Positions 43,517 to 52,782 of a stretch of 64,000 nucleotides of DNA are shown one piece after another. Origin of the DNA: Lentzea albidocapillata subsp. violacea. Lineage in GTDB: Bacteria > Actinomycetota > Actinomycetes > Mycobacteriales > Pseudonocardiaceae. Numbering within the stretch: the first letter of the stretch is position 1; each line of letters starts with the position of its first letter. A model generated the notes under the pieces. It was not told the origin of the DNA. It did not search any database and saw only the letters and a program-made list of their open reading frames with translations. Position numbers and translations under genes: made by a program. The stretch is from assembly GCF_900100275.1 (NCBI RefSeq), contig NZ_FNET01000004.1:1-64000 (forward strand). The letters run 5' to 3'.

Positions 43517-46500
43517 CCGGTTGGGGGCAGCCAGGCGAGCTGCACCAGCTGCGGCGCGTGCTTGCGGGTGACGAACCGGCCCCGGCCGGCGGGCAGCGGT
43601 TCGGGTTTGAGCCCGCCGAGCAGCGGTCCTTCGTCCTTGTCACCGGACAGCAGGAGGCCGGGGGAACCGACGTCACGCAGCCGGGACAGGAAGGGGGCGA
43701 ACAGGGCGCGGCCCGCGCCACCGGTGCGGCGGGCCAGCACGACGTGCAACCCGATGTCACGGCCCTGCGGCAGGTACTCCATCAGCGGGGCGAACGGGTC
43801 GTCGTGCGGGGTGGCCACCATGTCGTGGTCGTCGACCAGCACGAACAGCTCCGGTCCGCGCCACCAGCTCCGTGCGCGCAGCTGCTCGGGTGTGACGTCC
43901 GTGCCCGGCAGGCGTTCGGCCATCCCGCGCGCGGCCTCGCCGATCAGCCGTTTCGTGCCGGCGAGGTCCGTGCCGTAGCCGATGAGGTGGTCCGAGTTCA
44001 CCTCCCCGAGCAGGCCGCGGCGGTGGTCGATCATCAGGATGCGCGCCTCGCTGGGCGCGTAGCTGTCGACGATCCGCCGCGCCAGCATGCGCAGGAACGC
44101 CGTTTTACCGGATTCGGCGTCGCCCAGCAGCAGGAAGTGCGGATCGGCCGCGAAGTCGATGCGGACGGGTCGCAGGTCGTGCTCGGCGATGCCGATGGTG
44201 AGCTGGAGATCGTTGTCCTGCGCCGGCAGGTCCGGGTACGGCACGGCCGGCGGCAGCAGGCGCACGGACGGTGCCCGCTCCCCCCGCCAGGCCCGCGCGA
44301 TGGCGGCCACGAGAGCGGCGGATGCCTGGGACAGGCCGGTGTCCGCCTCCACCCCGTCCGCACGGGGCAGCGCCATGAGCGACTGGTGCTTCGACGCCGT
44401 GACGCCACGCCCAGGAGAGTCCAGCGGCACGGTGAGCGCCGCCGCTTTGTCCACTGTGGTGTCGATCGGGTCACCGAGGCGCAGCTCCACCTTGCTGCCG
44501 AACAGATCCCTGATCGCCGGGCGCAGGTCGAACCAGCGCGAGCACGCCACGAACACGTGCACGCCGTAGGCCAGCCCGCGCGCGGCGATGTCGGACACCC
44601 TGTCCTCGAGGTCGTCGAACTCCTTGCGCAGCGTCGGCCAGCCGTCGATCACCAGGAACACGTCGCCGAACGGGTCATCGGCGAACTCCCCGCGTGCGCG
44701 GGCCTCGCGGTAGGCCGCGACGCCGTCGATCTCGTGGTCGGCGAACCTGCGTTCCCGCTCGGTCAGCACGGTCATCACCTCGGCCACCGTGCGCCGCACG
44801 GCCGCGGGGTGCTGCCGTCCGGCCACCCCGCCGACGTGCGGCAGGCCGCGCAGTGCGGCGAGGGAGCCACCACCGAAGTCGATGCAGTAGAACTGGGTCT
44901 CCCTCGGCGTGTGCGTCACCGCGAGGCTCATGATCACGGTCCGCAGCGCCGTGCTCCTGCCGCTGCGGGGCGCGCCCATCACGACGAAGTGGCCCGCGGC
45001 CGAGGAGAAGTCGAAGACCAGCGGGTCGCGCCGCTGGTCGAACGGCCGGTCGACGATGCCCGCCACCGCGCGCAGCTTTCCGTTGTGCTCAGGCGATGTC
45101 GCGCACAGGCCGCGCGCCGGGTCCTCACCGAGCGGACCCAGCAGGCCGTCGAGCGACGGCGGTGCGGACAGCGGAGGCAGCCACACCTGATGCGCGGGCG
45201 TCCCCCTGCCCTCCAGCCGGTCGACCAGGACGTCGAGCAGGCTTTCCCCGACGGCGTCGTCCTCGGCGGCCACCGGGTTCTCCTCTTCGACCGGGACCGG
45301 CGCGGCGACGTAGGAGGTCGAGTACTCATGGAAGTCCGGTGCGTGCGGCCGGACCGCTCCAGGAGTCGAGGCGGCCCGGCGGTACACACCCGAGACGTAC
45401 GCGGAGCGAAAGCGCATCAACGGTTCGGTGCCGAACTTGAGGAACCCGTGTCCCGGCGCGCGCGGAAGCTCGTAGGCGTCGTTGACACCGAGGACGGTGC
45501 GGCTCTCCATCGCGGAGAACGTCTTCAGCGCGAGCCGGAACGACAGGTGCACGTCGAGACCGCGCAGCCTGCCTTCCTCCAGCCGCTGGCTGGCCAGCAG
45601 CAGATGCACGCCGAGGGCCCGGCCTACGCGTCCTATTTGGACGAACATGTCGATGAAGTCCGGCTTGGCGGTCAGCAGCTCGCTGAACTCGTCGCAGATG
45701 ACCAGCAGCGTCGGGACCTCGGGTAGCGGCGCGCCGGCGGCACGCGCTTTCTCGTACTCGTGCAGGGACGAGAAGTTCCCACTCGCGCGCAGCAGTTCCT
45801 GCCGCCGGATGAGCTCACCGCTGATCGCGTCGGTCATCCGGTCGACCAGCGGCAGTTCGTCCTTGAGGTTCGTGATGACGGCGCTGGTGTGCGGAAGCTT
45901 GTCGAGGCGGTTGAACGTGGCACCGCCCTTGAAGTCGACCAGCGCGAAGTTGAGCGAGTTCGGCGGGTGGGTGAGCGCGAGCGTGAGGACCAGCGTCCGC
46001 AACAGCTCGCTCTTGCCCGACCCGGTCGCGCCGATGAGCAGGCCGTGCGGGCCCATGCCGTCCTGCGCGGACTCCTTGAGATCAAGCTCGATCGGCGAAC
46101 CGTCCGGCTGCATGCCGAACATGACGCGGAGCCGGTCGCGGCCCGGCCGCCGGCCCCACCACCGCGCAGGGTCGAACGCGTAGGGATCGCCCAGGTCGAG
46201 CAGTTCGGCGAGGCCGAGCTCGTGCAGCGGCTGCTCGGCCCTGGTGGCCGTGGTGAGCCGCAACGGCGCGAGCTGACGGGCGAGACCTTCGACGGTCACC
46301 AGGTCGATCGTGTCGGCCCGGCCGAGCTCGGTCTCGCCCTCGATCGTCGTCGCGGTGAGACGTCCGCCGGCGGCGACGTCGAAGACCAGGGCGGCGCGGT
46401 CGAGTGCACGTGGCGGTGCGGTGGTGAGATCGATGATCGTCACGCCCTCGACACCCAGGCCGGCCATCAGGTGCGCCGAGCCCGTGATCCGGCCGCCGTC

Positions 46501-47457
46501 GAGCACCACCACCAGATGGGGGCGCGCACCGCGCGGCGCGGCCGGGTCGAACCGGGGACGCTGCGCGAGCAGGTCCTCCAGCATCGCCTCGATTCCCGCG
46601 ACGGACGACGCCACGAGCCGCACCGGTCCCAGCGCATCGGTCCTGTGCGGATGCAGCGCGTGCGGCAACCACTTGACCCACTCCCAGTGCGCCCGCGCCT
46701 CCGCGTCCACGCACACCGCGACGCGCAGGTCGTCCGGGGCGTGCAGGGCGGCGAGCTGAGCGAGCATCGACCGCACGAGACCGGCCGTCCCCGACCGGTC
46801 TCCGCGGACGTGGATGTGACCGAAGCCGGTGACAGCGACAGCGAGCGGCAGGTCGGGGATCTCGCCGTAGGTGGTGATGAACCGGCGCAAGGCCAACGCG
46901 GACAAAGGTTCCAGCTGTTCGAGCGGCAGGGTGTCCGGTGCGACGAGCGTCGTGGCCGGGCTCTGCGGGCCGACCCCGACCCGCGTGACGGCGAAATCGC
47001 CGTCCTCGGGCCTGCGTTCCCACAACCGGGAGCCGGCGACCACCGACTGCAGCGCCTCCGGGTCGGGATGCAGGTAGTACAACGCGACCCGCTGCCTGCG
47101 GACTGTCCTGAGCAGACGGACCCGGTGCTGCGCCAGCCTGCGCAGGTACTGACGCCGTGCCTGCCCCATCTCCCGCTTGCCGGGCCCGGCACCGTTGACG
47201 AACGCCATCACGGCCATGCCGAGCATGGCCACGGCGAACAGCCCGAACACCGCGATGCGCAGACCACCGGCGATGCCGCCGGAGAACATGATCAGTATCG
47301 CCGCCATGACCGCGATCATCGGCAGCATGCTCATCAGGTGCGTCCACTGGCGCCCGGAGGGAGCCGGGATCTCCGGCGGCGCCTCGAGCACCACCTCACC
47401 CGACGGCATCTCCGGCGGCGGCCTGCGCGCCGGCCTCTTCACCATCACGGTCGCCAA
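43513..47457 (-). CDS. eccC: Type VII secretion motor ATPase EccC (fused EccCa-EccCb)
   Basis: 1314 residues. Start TTG 47457 is preferred: GAGGAGG lies 6 nt before it, and it gives the family N-terminus ATVMVKRPARRPPPEMPSGE. Two membrane helices (about 42-85) and a DUF domain precede three FtsK/SpoIIIE ATPase modules. D1 has Walker A 'GATGSGKSELLRTL' (about 475) and Walker B 'LLVICDEFSELL'. D2 has 'GAPRSGRSTALRT' (about 830; Arg for Lys). D3 has 'GDAESGKTAFLRM' (about 1114). It recognises WXG100 export signals and powers secretion. It is divergent from the esx pair. Confidence 0.96.
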   Translation of the reverse strand: MATVMVKRPARRPPPEMPSGEVVLEAPPEIPAPSGRQWTHLMSMLPMIAVMAAILIMFSGGIAGGLRIAVFGLFAVAMLGMAVMAFVNGAGPGKREMGQARRQYLRRLAQHRVRLLRTVRRQRVALYYLHPDPEALQSVVAGSRLWERRPEDGDFAVTRVGVGPQSPATTLVAPDTLPLEQLEPLSALALRRFITTYGEIPDLPLAVAVTGFGHIHVRGDRSGTAGLVRSMLAQLAALHAPDDLRVAVCVDAEARAHWEWVKWLPHALHPHRTDALGPVRLVASSVAGIEAMLEDLLAQRPRFDPAAPRGARPHLVVVLDGGRITGSAHLMAGLGVEGVTIIDLTTAPPRALDRAALVFDVAAGGRLTATTIEGETELGRADTIDLVTVEGLARQLAPLRLTTATRAEQPLHELGLAELLDLGDPYAFDPARWWGRRPGRDRLRVMFGMQPDGSPIELDLKESAQDGMGPHGLLIGATGSGKSELLRTLVLTLALTHPPNSLNFALVDFKGGATFNRLDKLPHTSAVITNLKDELPLVDRMTDAISGELIRRQELLRASGNFSSLHEYEKARAAGAPLPEVPTLLVICDEFSELLTAKPDFIDMFVQIGRVGRALGVHLLLASQRLEEGRLRGLDVHLSFRLALKTFSAMESRTVLGVNDAYELPRAPGHGFLKFGTEPLMRFRSAYVSGVYRRAASTPGAVRPHAPDFHEYSTSYVAAPVPVEEENPVAAEDDAVGESLLDVLVDRLEGRGTPAHQVWLPPLSAPPSLDGLLGPLGEDPARGLCATSPEHNGKLRAVAGIVDRPFDQRRDPLVFDFSSAAGHFVVMGAPRSGRSTALRTVIMSLAVTHTPRETQFYCIDFGGGSLAALRGLPHVGGVAGRQHPAAVRRTVAEVMTVLTERERRFADHEIDGVAAYREARARGEFADDPFGDVFLVIDGWPTLRKEFDDLEDRVSDIAARGLAYGVHVFVACSRWFDLRPAIRDLFGSKVELRLGDPIDTTVDKAAALTVPLDSPGRGVTASKHQSLMALPRADGVEADTGLSQASAALVAAIARAWRGERAPSVRLLPPAVPYPDLPAQDNDLQLTIGIAEHDLRPVRIDFAADPHFLLLGDAESGKTAFLRMLARRIVDSYAPSEARILMIDHRRGLLGEVNSDHLIGYGTDLAGTKRLIGEAARGMAERLPGTDVTPEQLRARSWWRGPELFVLVDDHDMVATPHDDPFAPLMEYLPQGRDIGLHVVLARRTGGAGRALFAPFLSRLRDVGSPGLLLSGDKDEGPLLGGLKPEPLPAGRGRFVTRKHAPQLVQLAWLPPTG

Positions 47458-47608
47458 GATCAGCCTCCTCGCTTACGACTGCGAGGGTGATCCTGACCGA
47501 GTGGACGTCCGCGGGACCGCCGATGGCAGGAAGGTGCCGCCGCGGCCCGGAAGGCGTTCCCCCACACCTAGGTTCGCCTTGTCCGTCCACGGAAAGGGGA
47601 CCGCTCCA

Positions 47609-47941
47609 ATGCAGGATCAGGCTCATCTCGATCCGGAGATCGTCGCGCGGGCAGCACAGATGGCCGACAGCACGGCGCAGCAGATCCAGGTCCACCAGCG
47701 ACAGCTGGGGCACCCGGTGTCGGCGCTGGCAGGCCAGTGGGAGGGAAAGGCGTACCAGGCCTTCGTGCCCGTCTACGAACAGTGGGAACAGGGCGTCACC
47801 AGGCTCGTCAACGCGCTGACCGGCCTGGGCGAGAACACCACCGTCGCCGTCGCCACCTACGAAAGCGCCGACGACGCCAGTGCCACCGGCATCACCTCCG
47901 TCGCCGGGCACAGTCCCTTCGGCGGCGCACTGCAGGCCTGA
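47609..47941 (+). CDS. WXG100-family secreted protein (EsxB/CFP-10-like)
   Basis: 110 residues from ATG 47609; the longer open frame upstream is antisense to eccC. Helix-WxG-helix: 'ARAAQMADSTAQQIQVHQRQ', 'LAGQWEGKAYQAFVPVYEQW', and after the second helix 'VAVATYESADDASATG', where YESAD fits the YxxxD/E export signal. It should form a heterodimer with the product at 47968-48264 and be the main substrate of this T7SS. AAGGGGA precedes the start. Confidence 0.9.
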   Translation: MQDQAHLDPEIVARAAQMADSTAQQIQVHQRQLGHPVSALAGQWEGKAYQAFVPVYEQWEQGVTRLVNALTGLGENTTVAVATYESADDASATGITSVAGHSPFGGALQA

Positions 47942-47967
47942 CCACCGTTCACCACAAGGAGATCATC

Positions 47968-48264
47968 ATGGTGATCAAGGGAAGTTTCACCCAGCTCGGC
48001 GACATGACGCAGCAGATCCTCGACACGGCCGCGAAGGTGGCCGGGGAGATGGAGACCTGGCAGCGGGAAGCGGGCATCGCGGAGGCGAACTGGCTCGACA
48101 CCGCGGGTGGTCAGTTCGGCGAGGTGAACGCCGCGTGGAAGCAGGTTTCCACGGCGCACAACGCGATGCTGCAGGCGCTGGGTGGTGGCGTCGGGCGGAC
48201 GAACGACGAGTTCCAGACGATGGTGGCCTCGTCGCGCGGCCGCATCGGCTCCATCACCATCTGA
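47968..48264 (+). CDS. WXG100-family secreted protein (EsxA-like, WxD variant)
   Basis: 98 residues from ATG 47968 with AAGGAGA upstream, 26 nt after its partner. Helices 'MTQQILDTAAKVAGEMETWQ' and 'WKQVSTAHNAMLQALGGGVG' flank the turn 'ANWLDTAGGQF': the usual WxG is WLD, with Gly two residues later. The length is typical for EsxA. It is expected to pair with the preceding protein. Confidence 0.88.
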   Translation: MVIKGSFTQLGDMTQQILDTAAKVAGEMETWQREAGIAEANWLDTAGGQFGEVNAAWKQVSTAHNAMLQALGGGVGRTNDEFQTMVASSRGRIGSITI

Positions 48265-48272
48265 GCCACCGT

Positions 48273-48310
48273 GACGAAGGGCGCAGCCGGCCCTGCCCGC
48301 GCCCTTCGTC
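48273..48310. terminator. Bidirectional hairpin terminator after the esx pair
   Basis: 12-bp perfect stem GACGAAGGGCGC / GCGCCCTTCGTC (48273-48284 and 48299-48310) with a 14-nt loop, between the convergent ends at 48264 and 48338. Confidence 0.8.
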
Positions 48311-48337
48311 AGACGGCGGCGTTCACTGTCGCGACGT

Positions 48338-49549
48338 TCACGTGGACAAGCCGGCGGCCCGCAGAGTGAGGTAGCGCTGTTCGGGCAGGCTCGCCGTCAT
48401 TCTCGCCGCGCGCGAGTACGTTTCGCGGGCCGCCACGAGATCTCCTGCTTGTTCGAGGAGATGCGCCCGGACCGCTTCCAGCCGGTGACCGAGCATGATG
48501 CGGTCGTCTCCCGCGAGCGTGCCGAGCACGGCGAGTCCTGCCCGAGGGCCGTGCACGGCGGCGACAGCGACCGCGCGACTGAGCGTGACCACCGGGCCTG
48601 GCGCGACTTGGACGAGTACGTCGTACAGAGCCAGGATCTGCGGCCAGTCCGTGGCGTCGGCGGTGAGGGCCTCGTCGTGTACTGCCGCGATGGCCGCCTG
48701 CAGCTGGTACGGGCCGATCGGACCGGTGCCGAGCGTCCGCTCCACCAGCGCGACACCCTCGGCGATCATCACGGCGTCCCAGAGGTCCCGGCGTTGCCCG
48801 GCCAGCGGCACGATCGCCCCGGCGCTGTCCGTTCGTGCCGGGCGGCGTGCGTCGGTGAGCAACATCAACGCCAGCAAACCCGCGACCTCGCACTCGCCAG
48901 GCAACAGTTGTCTCAGCACGCGCGTCAGCCGGATCGCCTCAGCAGTGAGATCGGCACGGCTCAGCTCCGGTCCGCTGCTGGCGGTGTAGCCCTCGTTGAA
49001 CATCAGGTAGAGCACGTGCAGCACGACGCCCAGGCGTTCCGGCCGCTCCGCTTCCGGCGGTAGTTCGAACCGCGCTCCGGCGGTCCGGATCCGTTGCTTG
49101 GCCCGGCTGATGCGCTGCGCCATCGTGGCTTCGGGGACCAGGAACGCGGTCGCGATCTCGGCGGTGGTCAGCCCGCCGGCCGCGCGCAGGGTCAACGCGA
49201 GCTGCGAGGGAGGCGACAGGGCGGGGTGGCAGCACAGGAAGAGCAGCAGGACGGTGTCGTCCTGGCCGGCCACTTCCGCGGACGTCTCGAGTGCCGCGAC
49301 CATCACCTCACGGCGGCGCCGGGCGCTGTCGCTGCGCCACGCGTCCACAAGAGACCGGCCAGCCGCGGTGAGCAGCCAGGATCGCGGGTTGTCCGGTACG
49401 CCGTCGACCGGCCACTGCCGCACGGCGTCGGACAGGGCCTCCTGCACCGCGTCCTCGCACGCGTCGAACTGCCCGTGCCGGTGCACGAGCGCGGCGAGGA
49501 CCTGCGGCGTGAGTTCGCGAAGCAGGTCCTCGAAGTCGTGTGCGGTCAC
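48338..49549 (-). CDS. ECF sigma factor with C-terminal TPR-like extension (ECF42 type)
   Basis: 403 residues, GTG start overlapping the YCII stop (GTGA). Sigma region 2 ('FDACEDAVQEALSDAVRQWP', 'NPRSWLLTAAGRSLVDAWRS') and region 4 ('QLALTLRAAGGLTTAEIATA', 'TMAQRISRAKQRIR') occupy the first about 165 residues. The remaining 240 form the helical extension ('LYLMFNEGYTASSGPELSRA') characteristic of ECF42. Members are regularly coupled to YCII/DGPF-domain genes, as here, and the extension replaces an anti-sigma factor. Confidence 0.93.
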   Translation of the reverse strand: MTAHDFEDLLRELTPQVLAALVHRHGQFDACEDAVQEALSDAVRQWPVDGVPDNPRSWLLTAAGRSLVDAWRSDSARRRREVMVAALETSAEVAGQDDTVLLLFLCCHPALSPPSQLALTLRAAGGLTTAEIATAFLVPEATMAQRISRAKQRIRTAGARFELPPEAERPERLGVVLHVLYLMFNEGYTASSGPELSRADLTAEAIRLTRVLRQLLPGECEVAGLLALMLLTDARRPARTDSAGAIVPLAGQRRDLWDAVMIAEGVALVERTLGTGPIGPYQLQAAIAAVHDEALTADATDWPQILALYDVLVQVAPGPVVTLSRAVAVAAVHGPRAGLAVLGTLAGDDRIMLGHRLEAVRAHLLEQAGDLVAARETYSRAARMTASLPEQRYLTLRAAGLST

Positions 49550-49893
49550 AGGTGCATGACCTGCCGGACCTCCATCGGGAACTCGGTGTACTCGACCACC
49601 CGCGCCGCGACCTCGAGCGCGCGTTCCTCGGTGGCGTCGATGATCCAGTAACCGGCCAGCGACTCCTTGATCTCCGCGAACGGGCCGTCGGTCGGCACGG
49701 GCACACCGTTCTGGAAGCGCACGGTCTTCGCCTGGCTCGGATCGATGAGCTTGCTGCTGGCCACGAGTTCGCCGGAGTCCCTCAGCTCCTGGTCGAGCTT
49801 CATCATGTGGTCCTGCATGCCCGTGATCCAGTCGGGCGTCCGGTTCTCCAGCGTGGTACCGATCCCGCCGAACATCATGATCATGTACTTCAT
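49546..49893 (-). CDS. YCII/DGPF-domain protein coupled to ECF42 sigma factor
   Basis: 115 residues from ATG 49893. The signature 'VPVPTDGPFAEIKESLAGYW' (DGPF) and 'MKYMIMMFGG' identify the YCII-related family. The structure is a ferredoxin-like dimer; the function is unknown but the link with ECF42 sigma factors is widespread. It is first in the two-gene operon. The upstream 224 nt (49894-50117) is GC-rich with no gene. Confidence 0.92.
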   Translation of the reverse strand: MKYMIMMFGGIGTTLENRTPDWITGMQDHMMKLDQELRDSGELVASSKLIDPSQAKTVRFQNGVPVPTDGPFAEIKESLAGYWIIDATEERALEVAARVVEYTEFPMEVRQVMHL

Positions 49894-50117
49894 GTCGCTC
49901 CCTGCCGCGCTCTCTTCCGGGGCACCCGGTTCGGGTGCTCGCCTGTAGTCGGAGCGGTCACCCGGTTCTCGACATCCAAGCCCGAAATCGTCGGACGCGC
50001 CGTCTACCGTGGCCACGTCAGCGATCTGCTCGCCCGCAGGCCGCGCGGGCGACCCGATCGGCCGGGCGGGCGCACGACCCGGTGCACCCGCCCGCTGCGC
50101 CACGCCCGCCCGCTGCG

Positions 50118-52463
50118 CTACTTACGCACGCCGGTCACGCCGAACTCCTGCACGCCGACGCTTCCGTTCTGGTTGCTGTTGCGCGCGTAGAGCCGGATGG
50201 CAGTGGTGGCGACATAGGCCGGCGGCCGGTAGACGACCGGCGCCACCGTGTCGATCGCCTGGTAGGGCATGATGTCGATCCAGGCGTTCTGGCCGGCGCT
50301 CCACCGCTGCACCTTCCAGTGGGTGGTCATCCAGGTGCAGCAGTTGTCCTGCTGGATGGTGAAGGCGAACCGCTCGTAGTCGGCGCCGAGATCGAACTGC
50401 ACCCAGGACTCGTTCGTGTCGGAGCTGGCCTCGCCGGTCTCGGTGACGCCGTCCCACAGCTTGCCGAGGCCGCTGTCCCAGGCACCGCGCTGCGACACGG
50501 TGGAGTAGCCGGCCAGGTTCTCCGCGGGCACCTTCCGCCGCAGCGCGGCGTACTCCGGTTCCAGGCCCGCCTGGTTCATGATGGTCCGCGCCTCGGCCGG
50601 CCACGCACCACCTGTCACCACGTGCGGTCGCCCGTCGCCGTCGTAGATGGCCCCGCTGAGCCAGTTGTCGGCGAAGTCGGTGTAGTTGTGCGACGCGTAC
50701 ACCGACAGGGGCCGGCGGTAACGCGGGGAGAAGTCGAACCGCCCGCCCAGCCCGACGTTGTAGTCCCAGCGGGTCTGGTGACTCTGGTTGTCGCTGTAGT
50801 AGTTCGCGGTCGACGTCGCGTGGTGCACGTAGTTGTGGCTGACCACGCTGCCCGGCCACGAACCGAACGAGTAGACGGCCCCCGAGTCGCGCACTCCCCA
50901 GGACACCTTGGACGTGGCGTTGTACACCTCGTTGTGACTGAACGTCGTCTTGCCGATCCCGTCCACACCGTCGAGGAGGCTGGTCTCCTCTGCCTTGCGC
51001 TGATGGAAGCCCATGAAAGCGGTGTCGTAGACGAGGTTGTGGGTGACCGCCACGTTGTAGGTGTTCATCAGGCTGATCCCGGTCGCCGGGAAGAAGTCGT
51101 CACCGGTGTCGGTCACGACGTTGTTGCTGATCGTCACGTTCCTGGTGCGCTGAGCGCCGTCGACGTGCACGTCCATCCACCGGCCGGCGATGATGCCGGC
51201 GGCGGTCAGGTTGTGGAAGAGGTTGCCGGTGACGGTGACGTCCTCGGCTCCGGTCAGCAACTGCAGTCCGCCGCTGCCCATCTTGCGCACGGTGTTGCCG
51301 GTGAAGGTGATGGCCCTGGTGTTGGTCAGCTTGATCTGCCCGGGCACCTCGCCGCCGTAGCCGTCGTGGTTCGGATCCCTGAAGGGGTCGTCCGCGTACT
51401 GCGCCTCCGCTTGCGTGCCGCCGATGAACCGGTCGCGAGGCAGCAGCCAGTTGCCGTGCTCGAACGTGATGCCGTCGAACGCGATCGCGCTCGCCTTCGC
51501 GGACGGGCTGGACCCGGCCACGTTCACCAGCGTCTCCACCACCGGCACGTACGCCCCGGCCTGGTTGACGTCCTCTCCAGCCCGCGGGTAGTAGTACACC
51601 TTGTTCGTCGCCCGGTTCAGGTACCACTCGCCGGGGGAGTCCAGCTCCTCGAACGCGTTGAGCACGTAGTAGGTGTCGTCGTAGTCCAGCGAGAAGCCGT
51701 CGTCGCGGTTCAGCCGCGCCTGGAAGTGCGGCTGCGCCAGGCGCACCCGCTGGTCGGCGCCGCTCGCGCTGATGTCCACGACGGGGAAGTAGTCGATCTT
51801 GAAGCCGATCGCGATGTGCAGCAGCCGAATGTCGCGGACGTTGGTGTACGCCGGAACGCCGGCCGCCGGGAACCGCACACCGTCGTAGGAGCGGGTTGGC
51901 CGCTCCGGGTTGGCCGGCGGGTTGGGGATCGCTGCCTCGTCGAAGAAGCCGCTGCCCACGATGCCCTTGCCCATCGCCAGCTGAGCCCGCTGGCCGCCGA
52001 CGTAGAGCTGCCGGAAGTAGTCGGCGTAGCCCGCCGACTCCGGCACGTCGGCCACGAAGTACGGCCGGTCGGTTACCTGTTTCCAGCCCGTGACGGCCTT
52101 ACCGCCGTCGATGATGGGCGTCTCACCCGGGTGCGCCTGGTAGACGACCTTGAACCCGTTGGAACCCGAGTCCTTCTCGGTCAGGGTGAAGGTGGCCGTC
52201 CGGGTATGCCGGCCCCCGCGCAGGCAGACGCCGAGGTCGGCCCGCATGTTCTTGTTGAGCCCGCGCTGCCGGATGTGGTCGCGGGCCCGTTCCAAGGTCG
52301 CCCACGGGCGATGCGGTGAGGTTCCGGCGTTACCGTCGCTGCCCGACGCGGAGACGTAGAAGGTGCACGCTGCTGCCGCTTGCGCCGTACCGGTGCCAAC
52401 CAGCCCAGAGGCCAGCACAAGCGCCACCGCGCCGGCCACGGCCACCCTGTGTTTGCGCATCAT
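50118..52463 (-). CDS. Secreted right-handed beta-helix protein with C-terminal F5/8-type domain
   Basis: 781 residues from ATG 52463 (ATG 52460 equally possible). Signal peptide to 'GTAQAA', then 'CTFYVSASGSDGNAGTSPHR', a common start of parallel beta-helix enzymes, and many turns rich in N ('TFTGNTVRKMGSGGLQLLTG', 'VTVTGNLFHNLTAAGIIAGR', 'VVSHNYVHHATST'). The end (about 640-780) is a discoidin/CBM32-like sandwich ('VQFDLGADYERFAFTIQQDN'). It probably cleaves or binds an exogenous polysaccharide. Its promoter carries a marked operator (52586-52632). Confidence 0.85.
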   Translation of the reverse strand: MMRKHRVAVAGAVALVLASGLVGTGTAQAAAACTFYVSASGSDGNAGTSPHRPWATLERARDHIRQRGLNKNMRADLGVCLRGGRHTRTATFTLTEKDSGSNGFKVVYQAHPGETPIIDGGKAVTGWKQVTDRPYFVADVPESAGYADYFRQLYVGGQRAQLAMGKGIVGSGFFDEAAIPNPPANPERPTRSYDGVRFPAAGVPAYTNVRDIRLLHIAIGFKIDYFPVVDISASGADQRVRLAQPHFQARLNRDDGFSLDYDDTYYVLNAFEELDSPGEWYLNRATNKVYYYPRAGEDVNQAGAYVPVVETLVNVAGSSPSAKASAIAFDGITFEHGNWLLPRDRFIGGTQAEAQYADDPFRDPNHDGYGGEVPGQIKLTNTRAITFTGNTVRKMGSGGLQLLTGAEDVTVTGNLFHNLTAAGIIAGRWMDVHVDGAQRTRNVTISNNVVTDTGDDFFPATGISLMNTYNVAVTHNLVYDTAFMGFHQRKAEETSLLDGVDGIGKTTFSHNEVYNATSKVSWGVRDSGAVYSFGSWPGSVVSHNYVHHATSTANYYSDNQSHQTRWDYNVGLGGRFDFSPRYRRPLSVYASHNYTDFADNWLSGAIYDGDGRPHVVTGGAWPAEARTIMNQAGLEPEYAALRRKVPAENLAGYSTVSQRGAWDSGLGKLWDGVTETGEASSDTNESWVQFDLGADYERFAFTIQQDNCCTWMTTHWKVQRWSAGQNAWIDIMPYQAIDTVAPVVYRPPAYVATTAIRLYARNSNQNGSVGVQEFGVTGVRK

Positions 52464-52585
52464 CTTCACTTTCGACTTGGAGAGGGAGCATGCGAATGGC
52501 GTTCGCGCGGTGCTCCTGGGCGGGCGGCGGCCGCTCTTGAAGCACCGGCGTTGAACTCCCTCCAGGGCCGGCGACAGATGCCGGA

Positions 52586-52632
52586 ACCCTAAAGTCGTCA
52601 TATGAATTACGTCAACAGTCGTATGACGACTG
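52586..52632 (-). promoter_or_regulatory. Promoter with palindromic operators for the beta-helix gene
   Basis: On the minus strand TTGACG (52615-52610) is followed after 18 nt by TAGGGT (52591-52586), a plausible -35/-10 pair. CAGTCGTATGACGACTG (52616-52632) is a perfect 7-bp inverted repeat around ATG just upstream of -35. A second half AGTCGTCATA (52593-52602) inside the spacer is the exact reverse complement of TATGACGACT (52622-52631). The symmetry suits a GntR/FadR- or LacI-type repressor; substrate induction is inferred. Confidence 0.65.
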
Positions 52633-52738
52633 CCCTCGGCAGACAACGATGTCACCGTCTGGATCTGGTTCCCGCGTTCCTCGCCAGTGCCGCCGGCCTC
52701 CTCGGCGAGCCGCGTTAAATGATCAAGGGCGAGCGCAT

Positions 52739-52773
52739 GCCCTCCCGCGGACCCGTTTGGTCCGCGGGAGGGC
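52739..52773 (-). terminator. Terminator of the trypsin-like protease gene
   Basis: 15-bp perfect stem GCCCTCCCGCGGACC / GGTCCGCGGGAGGGC with a 5-nt loop, starting 10 nt after the protease stop codon on the minus strand. Confidence 0.85.
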
Positions 52774-52782
52774 ACGCCGTCA

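Larger units (their letters stand above)
52464..52782. other. Intergenic region upstream of the beta-helix gene
   Basis: 319 nt. It holds the 5' leader and promoter/operator of the beta-helix gene (52586-52632) and, at its right end, the terminator hairpin of the protease gene (52739-52773). No coding region is supported. Confidence 0.6.

Noticed and set aside
49935-52319. Plus-strand frame of 794 codons over the beta-helix gene
   Set aside because: Val/His/Arg-rich shadow of the secreted beta-helix protein.
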